In this document: piece by piece, positions 8,021 through 16,130 of the stretch | Layout: every line of letters begins with the position of its first letter | Position numbering within the stretch: position 1 is the first letter of the stretch | Source: Pseudomonas persica | Lineage (GTDB): Bacteria; Pseudomonadota; Gammaproteobacteria; Pseudomonadales; Pseudomonadaceae | NCBI RefSeq assembly: GCF_900291015.1 | Contig: NZ_OLKL01000047.1 | Location: forward strand, 1-64,000 | Length of the DNA: 64,000 bases | Direction of reading: 5' to 3' | Notes under the pieces: model-generated | Databases searched by the model: none | What the model was told of the DNA's origin: nothing | The model's input: the letters and a program-made list of their open reading frames with translations, nothing else | Position numbers and translations under genes: made by a program

Positions 8021-10342
8021 TTAATTCATCCAGCCCTTGACCCAGTCCATGACCGATTCAACTGGATCCTGCTCGCCGCCACAGGCCGCGCCGGCGGGCG
8101 GTTCACTGCCGCGAATATACGGCATCTGCACCGCTCCCGGACAGCTGCCATCAGACCCATGGCCACTGTACGGGTCGATCCAGGCCTGCACCACGTTGTC
8201 CGGTTGCGGCATGTCCAGCGGCAGCGGGTCGGCCTTCTTCATGAAGCTGGTCCACACCTGCAGGGCACCGGTGGCGCCGGTAAATGGGGTTTTACCGTTA
8301 TCGTCACGGCCCATCCACACCACGGCCAGCAGGTCCTGGCTGAAGCCGGAGAACCAGCTGTCGCGCGAATCGTTACTGGTACCGGTCTTGCCCGCCAAGG
8401 TAAGGTTGCGCGGCAAAGTACTGTACACCGAGCGGCCGGTACCCTCGCGCATTACTCGCTGCATGGCGTTCTGCACCAGGTAGATGGCCCCCGGGTCGAA
8501 GGTTTGCTGGATCTGGAACGGGTAGCGCTTGAGCGGCTCGCCCTCGGCGGTGAGCACACTGCGGATACCACGCATCGGGGTGTTGAAGCCGCCGTTGGCG
8601 ATGGTCTGGTACATGGTCGCGACCTGCATCGGCGACATGCCGCCGGCACCCAGCAGCATCGCCGGGAAGGCCGGCCAGTCGACATTCACGCCCAGCCGGC
8701 CAATGGTCTTGATCACGTTGGGCACGCCTACTTCCAGGCCGATCTTGGCAGTCGACAGGTTGTAGGAGTTGGCCAGCCCCTGGTACAGATAGATGGTGCC
8801 ATGCGGGCGGCGGTCATAGTTTTGCGGGCGCCAGACCTGGCCGTCGGCACCTTTGACCGAGAACGGCTCGTCCTGCACCCAGCTGGTCAGGGTGTACTTG
8901 GTCGGTTGCTCCAGCGCGGTCAGGTACACCGCCGGCTTGACCAGCGAGCCGATCGGCCGCACCGCATCGATGGCGCGGTTGAAGCCGGCGAAGCCGGCCT
9001 GGCGGCTGCCGATCAGCGCCTGCACTTCACCGGTTTCCGGGTTGGTCACGACCATCGCCGACTCCACCTCGTCAGCACCCTTGCGGCCCGCCAGGCGCTT
9101 GAAGGTCTCGCTCATCGAGGTTTCGGCCTTCATCTGCAGGATCGGGTCGAAGCTGGTGAAGATGCGCAGGCCTTCTTCGGTCAAGTCTTCATCGCGGTAG
9201 TCCTGGCGCAGCTGACGCTTGACCAGGTCGAGGAAGGCCGGGAACGAGCTGTCGGCCAGGCTGCCACGCTTGGTCACGCCCAGCGGCATCTTCTTCGCTG
9301 CATCGACTTCTGCCTGACTGGCCACGCCCTGCTCGGCCACCAGGTCGAGCACCAGGTTGCGCCGGGTCAGGGCGCGCTCGGGGTAGCGACGCGGGTTGTA
9401 GTAGGACGGCCCCTTGACCATGCCCACCAGCAAAGCGATCTGGTGCAGTTTCAGCTCCGACAGCGGTTGGCTGAAGAAGAACTGGCTGGCAAGGCCGAAG
9501 CCGTGCACCGCACGCTGGCCATCCTGGCCGACGAACACCTCGTTGAGGTAGGCCTCGAGGATCTCGCGCTTGTCGTAGTGCAGTTCCAGCAGCACCGCCA
9601 TCATCGCCTCGGTCAGCTTACGGCTGAGGCTGCGCTCGCTGGTGAGGTAAAAGTTCTTCACCAACTGCTGGGTCAGGGTACTGCCACCCTGGCGCATGGA
9701 ACCGGCCGAGGTGTTGACCCACATGGCCCGCGCGATGGACTTGGGCGACACCCCGAAGTGGCTGTAGAAATCGCGGTCCTCTGTCGCCACGAGGGTTTCG
9801 AGCAGGTACGGCGGCACCTGGTCGATCTTGATCAGGATGCGGTCTTCGAGGTTTTTCGGGTAGATGCCGCCGATCATCAGCGGCTCCAGGCGCACTACGT
9901 CGAGCGTCTTGCCGTTGGCGCCGGAAAGGCCCGCCACGTAATCGCCGGAAAAGCGCACACGCACGAACTGCGCCGGCTCCATGCCCTCGTAGAACTGGAA
10001 GCCACGAGTATTGAGCTCGACGGTATTGCCGTTGACTGCCGCCGCACCCGGGCCGTTGGCCGCGCTTTCACGCCGGTAGCCGAGCGCATCCAGCTCGGTG
10101 AGGAAGTCGTTCTTGCTCAGCTTCTGGCCGCTGAACAGCTCCAGCGGCCGGGCATACACCTTGGCCGGGATGGTCCAGCGCTTGCCGGAGAACTTTTCCT
10201 GGACGATGGCATCGAGGTAAACCGCGAAGCCGGCGACGATTACCAGGCCGACCAGGCTGAGCTTCAAAGCCCAGCCCAGCCAGGCGCGGGAGCGGCCGGT
10301 CGGGCGTTTCTGAGGGGTACGGGGATTTCGGGTTCGGGTCAT
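8021..10342 (-). CDS. mrcB: Penicillin-binding protein 1B (bifunctional glycosyltransferase/transpeptidase)
   Basis: Class A PBP that polymerises lipid II and crosslinks peptidoglycan at the inner membrane. It has an Arg-rich cytoplasmic tail, one membrane segment (about residues 25-48), a UB2H-like region for an outer-membrane LpoB-type activator, and a GT51 domain with the catalytic glutamate in EDRDFYSHFG (near residue 187) and the RQGGSTLTQQ motif. The transpeptidase domain has SxxK (SLVK, near 465), SxN (SYN) and KTG (near 649). At 773 residues it is full length. The downstream TPR lipoprotein is probably co-transcribed. Confidence 0.97.
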   Translation of the reverse strand: MTRTRNPRTPQKRPTGRSRAWLGWALKLSLVGLVIVAGFAVYLDAIVQEKFSGKRWTIPAKVYARPLELFSGQKLSKNDFLTELDALGYRRESAANGPGAAAVNGNTVELNTRGFQFYEGMEPAQFVRVRFSGDYVAGLSGANGKTLDVVRLEPLMIGGIYPKNLEDRILIKIDQVPPYLLETLVATEDRDFYSHFGVSPKSIARAMWVNTSAGSMRQGGSTLTQQLVKNFYLTSERSLSRKLTEAMMAVLLELHYDKREILEAYLNEVFVGQDGQRAVHGFGLASQFFFSQPLSELKLHQIALLVGMVKGPSYYNPRRYPERALTRRNLVLDLVAEQGVASQAEVDAAKKMPLGVTKRGSLADSSFPAFLDLVKRQLRQDYRDEDLTEEGLRIFTSFDPILQMKAETSMSETFKRLAGRKGADEVESAMVVTNPETGEVQALIGSRQAGFAGFNRAIDAVRPIGSLVKPAVYLTALEQPTKYTLTSWVQDEPFSVKGADGQVWRPQNYDRRPHGTIYLYQGLANSYNLSTAKIGLEVGVPNVIKTIGRLGVNVDWPAFPAMLLGAGGMSPMQVATMYQTIANGGFNTPMRGIRSVLTAEGEPLKRYPFQIQQTFDPGAIYLVQNAMQRVMREGTGRSVYSTLPRNLTLAGKTGTSNDSRDSWFSGFSQDLLAVVWMGRDDNGKTPFTGATGALQVWTSFMKKADPLPLDMPQPDNVVQAWIDPYSGHGSDGSCPGAVQMPYIRGSEPPAGAACGGEQDPVESVMDWVKGWMN

Positions 10343-10457
10343 GACGGCGGATTATACGCACTTTATAAAGGCTGGGCAGACGCCCCGGCGGTAGGCAGGG
10401 ACGGCACCATTGACCATAATGGCGCATTCGAATTCCCTGCCCCCGGAAGGATTTCCC

Positions 10458-12020
10458 GTGAGCCAAGCCCTTATCAATGCGTTACAGAACCCAGCCCTGT
10501 ACCCCCACCCCGTGGATGGGTTCCAGCTCATCGAAACGCATATCTCCTGGGTCCTGCTTACAGGCGAGTATGCCTACAAGATCAAGAAGCCGATGAACTT
10601 CGGCTTCCTCGACTTCACCGGCCTGGACCAGCGTCAGCACTTCTGTAACGAAGAATTGCGCCTGAACCAGCGCCTGACCGACGGTCTGTACCTGGAAGTG
10701 TTGCCGATCACCGGTAGCGTTGACGCGCCGCAGATCGGTGGTGAAGGCGAAGCCATCGAATATGTGCTGAAGATGCGCCAGTTCCCCCAGGGGCAGATGC
10801 TCAACACCCTGCAGGCCAATGGCGAACTGAACGCCGCGCACATTGACCAGATGGCCCGGCAGATCGCCGAGTTTCACCTGCAGGCCCCGCGAGTGCCGGT
10901 GGAGCACCCTCTGGGCACGCCGGACAGCGTGATGGCGCCGGTGGAACAGAACTTCGAGCAGATTCGCCCGTTCCTCAGCGACAAGGCCGACCTGCAGCAA
11001 CTCGACGCCCTGCAGGCCTGGGCACGCAGCAGCTTCGAGCGCCTGCACGGCCTGCTGGAAAAGCGCAAGGCCAATGGTTTCATCCGCGAATGCCACGGTG
11101 ACATCCACTTGGGCAACGCCACCCTGATCGATGGCAAGGTGGTGATCTTCGACTGCATCGAGTTCAACGAACCGTTCCGCCTGACCGACGTGTATGCCGA
11201 CACCGGCTTCCTGGCCATGGACCTGGAAGACCGTGGCCTGAAATGCCTGGCCCGGCGCTTCATCAGCCAGTACCTGGAACTGACCGGTGACTACGAAGGC
11301 CTGGAACTGCTCAATTTCTACAAAGCCTACCGCGCGCTGGTGCGGGCCAAGGTGGCGCTGTTCAGCATGCCGGCCGATGCCGATGGCGTGCAGCGCGCCA
11401 CCACCCTGCGCACCTATCGCAACTACGCCAATCTGGCAGAAAGCTACAGCGCCATCCCGTCGCTTCTGCTGGCCGTTACCCACGGTGTTTCGGCAGTGGG
11501 CAAAAGCCACGTGGCCATGCGCATGGTCGAGGCCCTGGGCGCCGTCCGCGTGCGTTCGGACGTGGAGCGCAAGCGCCTGTTCGGCGAGCAACAGCAGGCT
11601 GACGCTGGCCAGCTGAGTACTGGCATCTATGACCAGGACGCCAGTGCCGCGACTTACCAGCGCCTGCACGAGGTGGCGGCGACCGTGCTGCGTGCCGGCT
11701 TCCCGGTGGTGCTGGATGCCACCTACCTCAAGCGTGAGCAGCGCCAGGCCGCGGCAGACATCGCCAGCCAGACCGGAGTGCCGTTCCTGATCCTCGACTG
11801 CCATGCGCCGGATGCGGTCATCGCCAGCTGGCTGGAGCAGCGCCAGGCAGAAAACAGCGATCCGTCGGATGCCACCCTGGAAGTGGTCAAGGCCCAGCAG
11901 GCCAGCCGTGAGCCGCTGGATGCACAGGAACTGGTGCAAAGCACCCGCGTCGACACCCAGAATGCCGGCAGCATGGACCAGGTGATCGAACAGATTCGCC
12001 AGCGGCTGCCAGGGATGTAA
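10458..12020 (+). CDS. Phosphotransferase-like domain fused to a P-loop kinase
   Basis: A two-domain protein. The N-terminal half is aminoglycoside-phosphotransferase-like, with the Brenner motif HGDIHLGN near residue 212 and a metal-binding DCIEF motif shortly after. The C-terminal half is a P-loop NTPase with Walker A GVSAVGKS near residue 345, resembling zeta-toxin/gluconate kinase-type domains. Such fusions are widespread in pseudomonads and their substrate is unknown; antibiotic resistance should not be assumed. I chose the GTG at 10458 (520 residues) because GGAAGGA lies seven bases upstream; an in-frame ATG at 10410 lacks a site. It is divergent from mrcB. Confidence 0.8.
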   Translation: MSQALINALQNPALYPHPVDGFQLIETHISWVLLTGEYAYKIKKPMNFGFLDFTGLDQRQHFCNEELRLNQRLTDGLYLEVLPITGSVDAPQIGGEGEAIEYVLKMRQFPQGQMLNTLQANGELNAAHIDQMARQIAEFHLQAPRVPVEHPLGTPDSVMAPVEQNFEQIRPFLSDKADLQQLDALQAWARSSFERLHGLLEKRKANGFIRECHGDIHLGNATLIDGKVVIFDCIEFNEPFRLTDVYADTGFLAMDLEDRGLKCLARRFISQYLELTGDYEGLELLNFYKAYRALVRAKVALFSMPADADGVQRATTLRTYRNYANLAESYSAIPSLLLAVTHGVSAVGKSHVAMRMVEALGAVRVRSDVERKRLFGEQQQADAGQLSTGIYDQDASAATYQRLHEVAATVLRAGFPVVLDATYLKREQRQAAADIASQTGVPFLILDCHAPDAVIASWLEQRQAENSDPSDATLEVVKAQQASREPLDAQELVQSTRVDTQNAGSMDQVIEQIRQRLPGM

Positions 12021-12032
12021 GCTCACCGCTTT

Positions 12033-12340
12033 CCTGTGCCGGCCACTTCGCGGATGAACCCGCTCTCATAGAACTGCACATAACTCGTTGAATTAGCAGG
12101 GCCCCTGTGGGAGCGGCTTTAGCCGCGAACACCGGCGCAGCCGGTGCCATGCACCGCGTTGGATTCTTCGCGGCTAAAGCCGCTCCCACAGGATGCACGG
12201 ACCGCTTGCGAATTCAGTTCTCTATGCGACAGCCCAGCCCAAAGGGCTGGGCCAGCTCCCACAGGTACTACACCGGCCTTGAAACCTGCCGAGTACCTTG
12301 TGGGAGCGGGTTCACCCGCGAAGTGGCCGGCACAGGCACC
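12033..12340. repeat. REP cluster between the kinase gene and the tfoX-like gene
   Basis: The 450-base gap 12021-12473 contains at least three REP-type units: a degenerate one at about 12033-12070, a perfect 26-bp inverted pair (12104-12129 and 12167-12192, core GGGAGCGGCTTTAGCCGCG) enclosing a smaller ACCGGCGCAGCCGGT hairpin, and a further unit at about 12298-12336. These are the GTGGGAGCGG/CCGCTCCCAC-type repeats typical of P. putida. No other gene is visible in the gap. Confidence 0.85.
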
Positions 12341-12473
12341 GCAGATGCCCCCCAGGGCATCTCGTCGCCGCCGATGGCAAAAGGCCGCGCATTTCCTAAC
12401 CCCCGCTACACTCCTCTCTGACCTGCTCGCGATTTATCCCCCAATACCCGTTCAGCCATCGCAAGGAGGCTCG

Positions 12474-12752
12474 ATGAACGATGAATTGCAGCATCTTAAG
12501 AATCTTGGCAAGACCTCTGCGCAGTGGCTGCACGCAGCCGGCATCCACAGTGCATCGGATCTGCGCCGCCTGGGCGCGGTGGGTGCGTACCAGGCCGTGA
12601 AGACGCGAGGCTTCCGCGCATCGAAGGTGCTGTTGTATGCCATTGAGGGCGCCCTGCTGGACATGCACTGGAATGATTTGCCACTCGAACGCAAAGAAGC
12701 GCTCAACCAACAGCTGGATGCGAAATGCCCTGCGCAAAAAAATCAAAAATAG
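12474..12752 (+). CDS. TfoX/Sxy C-terminal-domain protein
   Basis: A 92-residue protein that matches only the C-terminal helix-hairpin-helix part of TfoX/Sxy proteins (LKNLGKTSAQWLHAAGI, then DLRRLGAVGAYQAVK). Full-length Sxy regulates competence with CRP in Enterobacteria and Pasteurellaceae; stand-alone C-terminal proteins are common and uncharacterised, so a role in competence is not implied. A perfect AAGGAGG lies six bases before the ATG. It is immediately upstream of the prrF promoter, transcribed in the same direction. Confidence 0.8.
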   Translation: MNDELQHLKNLGKTSAQWLHAAGIHSASDLRRLGAVGAYQAVKTRGFRASKVLLYAIEGALLDMHWNDLPLERKEALNQQLDAKCPAQKNQK

Positions 12753-12766
12753 TCACGGGAAGGGGA

Positions 12767-12798
12767 TTGACGCAGAAATGAGAATCGTTATGATTATC
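12767..12798 (+). promoter_or_regulatory. prrF promoter with overlapping Fur box
   Basis: TTGACG (12767-12772), a 16-base spacer and TATGAT (12789-12794) form a sigma-70 promoter. A Fur box at 12780-12798 (hexamers GAGAAT, CGTTAT, then ATTATC; 14 of 19 bases match the classic consensus) covers the -10, so Fe-Fur should block transcription when iron is plentiful. Confidence 0.85.
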
Positions 12799-12800
12799 GC

Positions 12801-12915
12801 AACTGGTCGCGAGACTGGTTGCGATAAGCCAAGAGCCCCTGGTTCGGACTCTCGGATTATCTCCTCATCAGGCTAATCACGGTTATTGACCCGGCAATTT
12901 GCCGGGTCTTTTTTT
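12801..12915 (+). ncRNA. prrF: PrrF iron-responsive small RNA
   Basis: PrrF RNAs are the pseudomonad counterparts of RyhB: made under iron starvation, they act with Hfq to repress mRNAs for iron-using proteins (SodB, TCA-cycle enzymes and others). I recognise the 5' end AACTGGTCGCGAG and the highly conserved CTCCTCATCAGGCTAATCAC region, followed by the terminator GACCCGGCAATTTGCCGGGTC plus seven T. The expected length, about 115 nt, fits. Only one copy is present here, unlike the tandem prrF1-prrF2 of P. aeruginosa. Confidence 0.93.
12888..12915 (+). terminator. Rho-independent terminator of prrF
   Basis: GACCCGGCAA/TTGCCGGGTC stem with essentially no loop beyond the central AATT, followed by seven T. 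It forms the 3' end of PrrF and the Hfq-binding tail. phuW ends 17 bases further on from the opposite strand. Confidence 0.93.
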
Positions 12916-12931
12916 GCCTTTTGCAGCCCTG

Positions 12932-13813
12932 TCAGCGCAGTTGCGCGCAATAGTCCTGCTCCACCATCGCAGCGGTGTACCACACATAATCAGCTTCGCC
13001 CGCCTCAACCGGCTCACCCACCTCGGCCAGCAGCAGTACCTTGCTCTCACCCTGCGCTTGCAGATCAGCCAGGTGCAGCGGAACACCCAGATCCTTGCGT
13101 ACGTGATAAGCCCCGGCCAACAGCAGTGCCGGCTGCGGTGCCGCCAGCAAGCGCTCGGCCATACGCCGGTCGCGCTGCTGCTGCACCGCCAGCATTGCCG
13201 GCAACTGGCTTTCCGGCAGCATCCCGCAATGCCCGGCGCGCACCTGCTCCAGCAGGGCAGCCTTGACCGTCGGGGCATTGGACCGTTGGCCCATTAACGA
13301 AGCCGGCTGGCGATAGGCCTGGCGCATCTCGCCGGGTGATAGGTTGGCGGCCAGCAAAGGCACGCGCAGCTGCAAGGCTTCAGCCACGATTGGCCCGTAC
13401 AGTTGCCAATCCCAGCCGTCCTGCCAGGCCAGGGCCTTGGGCAGGTCTGCCGGCAAAGGTTGCCCCGCGAGCTTGTCCAGCAGCGGTTGCTGCTCGGGCT
13501 GCAGCATCTCCAGCAGCAGGCTGCCCTGCGCACGTTGGCCTTGCAGGGCACGCAGCAGCCACAGCTGCAGCGCGTGATGGTCGGGGTTGTCGTGTTTTTC
13601 GCCGACCAGCACCCGGGGGGCGGCAGACAGGTACCGCACCAGCTGCCCAGGGCTCATTACCTGCCCACTGGCAAGATCGATAATGTGCCCCAGCTCGGCA
13701 TGCGTGCGCCCTTCACTGCTCTGCCAGGCAGGCAGCGGCGGCAGGCTGGCCTGACAGCCACCCAGTACCAGTACCAGGCCCAGCGAGAAACCGGACAGCA
13801 GCGGATGACGCAT
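12932..13813 (-). CDS. phuW: ChaN-family heme-binding lipoprotein (PhuW-like)
   Basis: ChaN proteins are heme-binding lipoproteins found beside heme uptake genes. The 293-residue product from the ATG at 13813 has a signal peptide ending in a lipobox (LVLVLGGC), the conserved VGEKHDNPDHH motif typical of the family and a second conserved AYHVRKDLGVP motif near the C-terminus. An in-frame ATG five codons upstream is the alternative start. It follows phuV in the phuU-phuV-phuW order and sits next to prrF, exactly as phuW does in P. aeruginosa. Fur control through the box upstream of phuU is likely. Confidence 0.85.
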   Translation of the reverse strand: MRHPLLSGFSLGLVLVLGGCQASLPPLPAWQSSEGRTHAELGHIIDLASGQVMSPGQLVRYLSAAPRVLVGEKHDNPDHHALQLWLLRALQGQRAQGSLLLEMLQPEQQPLLDKLAGQPLPADLPKALAWQDGWDWQLYGPIVAEALQLRVPLLAANLSPGEMRQAYRQPASLMGQRSNAPTVKAALLEQVRAGHCGMLPESQLPAMLAVQQQRDRRMAERLLAAPQPALLLAGAYHVRKDLGVPLHLADLQAQGESKVLLLAEVGEPVEAGEADYVWYTAAMVEQDYCAQLR

Positions 13814-13855
13814 CGGCAGTACCTCCATTCATGGCCGGCAAGGATCGCGCCAGTG

Positions 13856-14623
13856 TTAGCGGGTGATGATCAGCGGATGCCCACGCTCCGGGTGCGCCTG
13901 CACCAGCACATCGATCCCGTATACCGCCTTCAACGCCGCTGGCGTCAGCACTTCTTCGGGCGCGGCAAACGCATGGCAACGCCCCCGCTCCAGCAGCAAG
14001 ATACGGTCACAGTAGCGCGCCGCAAGGTTCAGGTCATGCAGGATCACCAACACCGCAGCACCACGGTCGGCGAAGCGGCGCACGGCTTCCAGGGTGGTGT
14101 GCTGGTGCAACGGGTCGAGCATCGAGGTTGGCTCGTCGAGCAGCAGCGTAGTGCCTGCCTCGCCCGGCCACAACTGCGCCAGCACCCTGGCCAGGTGCAC
14201 CCTTTGCCGCTCGCCGCCAGACAACGCCAGGTAACTGCGCGCTACCAGGTGCCAGGCATCCGCAGCCCGCAAGGCCGTCTCGACGATTTGCGCATCGCGC
14301 CGCTGCCCGGTGCCATGGGGCATTCGCCCCATGGCCACCACTTCCTCGACCCGGAACGCGAACCCCAGGCTGGACACCTGCGGCAACACCGCCAAGCGCC
14401 TGGCCCGTTCCTGCCCGGCCCAGTCGGCCAGTGCCCTGCCCAGCAGCGTCACCCGTCCGCGCTCAGGCGCCAGCTCACCACACAGCACACCCAGCAGGCT
14501 GCTCTTGCCGGCACCGTTGGGGCCGAGCACGCCCACCACCTGCCCCGGGCTAAGCTGCAGATGAATGTCATGCAGCACTTCATTGCTGCCCCGCCGCAAG
14601 TGCAGGCCCTCGGCTTGCAACAT
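13856..14623 (-). CDS. phuV: Heme/iron-chelate ABC transporter ATP-binding protein
   Basis: The 255-residue ATPase has Walker A GPNGAGKSS, the signature LSGGERQRVHLAR, Walker B TLLLDEPTSMLD and the switch histidine in ILHDLN, all intact. It is the HmuV/PhuV type. It energises heme (or related iron chelate) import through PhuU. The start overlaps the phuU stop by one base, so the pair is translationally coupled, and phuW follows. No periplasmic binding protein gene (phuT) is adjacent. Confidence 0.92.
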   Translation of the reverse strand: MLQAEGLHLRRGSNEVLHDIHLQLSPGQVVGVLGPNGAGKSSLLGVLCGELAPERGRVTLLGRALADWAGQERARRLAVLPQVSSLGFAFRVEEVVAMGRMPHGTGQRRDAQIVETALRAADAWHLVARSYLALSGGERQRVHLARVLAQLWPGEAGTTLLLDEPTSMLDPLHQHTTLEAVRRFADRGAAVLVILHDLNLAARYCDRILLLERGRCHAFAAPEEVLTPAALKAVYGIDVLVQAHPERGHPLIITR

Positions 14624-15660
14624 CAGCTGCGTCCTCGCATCAGCAGGAACAGGAAGAACGGCGCACCGATAAAGGCCGTGACGATGCCGATCGGCAGCTC
14701 GGCAGGCGCCAGCAGCAACCGCGCCGTCAAATCGGCGAACAGCATCAGCACGCCGCCGGCCAACAACGAAGCGGGCAGTACCACACGGTGATCAGGCCCG
14801 GCCAGCAGGCGCACCAGGTGCGGCACCACCAGGCCGATGAAGCCGATCAGCCCGGCAGCCGCCACCGCCGCCCCCACGCCCAGCGCCGTGCAGAACACCA
14901 ACTCGCGCTTGAGCCGCTCCACATCGATGCCCAGATGGCGCGCCTCCGACTCCCCCAGCAACATGGCATTCAGCGCCTTGGCCCGGCGCGGCAGCCACAC
15001 CGCCACACCCGCTACCACTAGCAATAACGGCCACAGCCGCTGGTAACTGGCACCGTTGAGGCTGCCCAGGTTCCAGAAGGTCAGCGTACGCAGGGTGGCG
15101 TCGTCGGCCAGGTAGGAGAACAACCCCACGGCAGCACCGCCCAGCGCGGTCATGGCCACACCGGCCAGCAGCATGGTGGCGACGTTGGTCTGGCCATCAC
15201 GCCGCCCCAGACGATAGACCAGCGCAGTCACGCCCAGCCCGCCGATGAAAGCACACAGCGACAACAGGTAAGGGGCAAGCACATCCGGCATACCACCCAG
15301 CCAGCTGCCGCCAACAATTGCCACCGCCGCGCCCACCGCCGCCCCGGCGGCAACCCCTACCAGCCCGGGGTCGGCCAGCGGGTTACGGAACAGCCCCTGC
15401 ATGGCCACCCCGGACAACGCCAATACCGCGCCCACGGCCAACCCCAGCAAGGTGCGCGGCAGGCGGATCTGGCCGAGGATCATCTCGGCCTGCTGCAGGC
15501 CATCTGCGGCAATGGGCAGCCCGAGCAGGCGCAGGCCGGCACGCAGGGTATCGAACAGCGGCAGGCTGACCGGCCCCAGGGCCAATGACAACCAGACCGC
15601 CAACAGGCACAACAGGCTCAGGCAAATGAACAGCGTGCGTGGCTGGACCCGCTGCTTCAT
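14623..15660 (-). CDS. phuU: Heme/iron-chelate ABC transporter permease (FecCD family)
   Basis: FecCD/BtuC-type permease of 345 residues with about nine to ten membrane segments and the conserved RLPRTLLGLAVGAVLALSG (partial: RLPRTLLGLAVG) and GPDHR...LP blocks typical of heme and siderophore permeases. First gene of phuU-phuV-phuW. The divergent intergenic region holds a Fur box about 95 bases upstream of its start. In P. aeruginosa the operon also contains phuS and phuT, absent here, so the cognate binding protein must lie elsewhere or be lost. Confidence 0.9.
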   Translation of the reverse strand: MKQRVQPRTLFICLSLLCLLAVWLSLALGPVSLPLFDTLRAGLRLLGLPIAADGLQQAEMILGQIRLPRTLLGLAVGAVLALSGVAMQGLFRNPLADPGLVGVAAGAAVGAAVAIVGGSWLGGMPDVLAPYLLSLCAFIGGLGVTALVYRLGRRDGQTNVATMLLAGVAMTALGGAAVGLFSYLADDATLRTLTFWNLGSLNGASYQRLWPLLLVVAGVAVWLPRRAKALNAMLLGESEARHLGIDVERLKRELVFCTALGVGAAVAAAGLIGFIGLVVPHLVRLLAGPDHRVVLPASLLAGGVLMLFADLTARLLLAPAELPIGIVTAFIGAPFFLFLLMRGRS

Positions 15661-15754
15661 TCATCGGGTTCCTTCTGCAGGCGGGCCGCGCGCCTTGTGG
15701 CGGGCGACGGAACTGCGCACCATAAGCAGCCGGGCGCAGCGAATACGTGAAATA

Positions 15755-15769
15755 TGATAATTATTCGCA
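15755..15769 (-). promoter_or_regulatory. Fur box between phuU and the Rieske gene
   Basis: The minus-strand sequence TGCGAATAATTATCA matches 12 of 15 positions of the 7-1-7 Fur core TGATAATGATTATCA. It lies in the gap between divergent phuU and the Rieske gene, so Fur could act on either or both. Confidence 0.75.
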
Positions 15770-15812
15770 TTTAGGCGTCAAGCCATCAGTTGTTTCACGA
15801 GTCGTCCTTGCC

Positions 15813-16130
15813 ATGCACTTCCTATGTACCTCCCACGACCTGGCCGAAGGCCAAAGCCGCGCCTTCAGCGTAGACGGCATCGAACTGTTCGGCGTGCGCC
15901 GCCAAGGCCAGGTGTACCTCTACCGCAACCGTTGCCCGCACCGCGGCATCCCGCTGAACTGGGCGGAAGATGCGTTTCTCGATGACAGCGCCAGCCTGAT
16001 CCACTGCGCCCATCATGGCGCGTTGTTCCTGATCGAAAGCGGTGAATGCGTGGCTGGGCCGTGCGAGGGCGAGCAACTGCAGGCCCTGGGCTGCCACGAG
16101 GACAGCCAGGGCATCTGGTTCAAGGGGTAA
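15813..16130 (+). CDS. Rieske-type [2Fe-2S] protein
   Basis: A 105-residue single-domain ferredoxin-like protein with the Rieske ligands CPH (in NRCPHRGIPL) and CAHH (in IHCAHHGALF). This length and spacing match soluble ferredoxin components of the dioxygenase type; it may serve a partner oxygenase or reductase encoded elsewhere. The ATG at 15813 starts just before the family's first strand; an upstream in-frame ATG at 15747 would run through the Fur box region and is less likely. It is divergent from phuU, and its stop overlaps the 3' end of convergent sfsA by 11 bases. Confidence 0.85.
   Translation: MHFLCTSHDLAEGQSRAFSVDGIELFGVRRQGQVYLYRNRCPHRGIPLNWAEDAFLDDSASLIHCAHHGALFLIESGECVAGPCEGEQLQALGCHEDSQGIWFKG

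Noticed and set aside
7097..10648. A 1183-codon open frame on the plus strand opposite mrcB and the lipoprotein gene
   Set aside because: It has Arg/Ala/His/Gly-rich composition, no recognisable domain and mirrors real genes on the other strand; this is the usual high-GC antisense shadow.
10458..12020. Aminoglycoside resistance gene
   Set aside because: The Brenner motif is shared with many housekeeping kinases, and fusion to a P-loop kinase points to another substrate.
12033..12340. Possible CRISPR-like repeat array
   Set aside because: Repeats are few, in inverted pairs, differently spaced and match REP units; no cas gene is present.
12474..12752. Competence regulator
   Set aside because: Only the TfoX C-terminal domain is present, so the name should not be read as a function.
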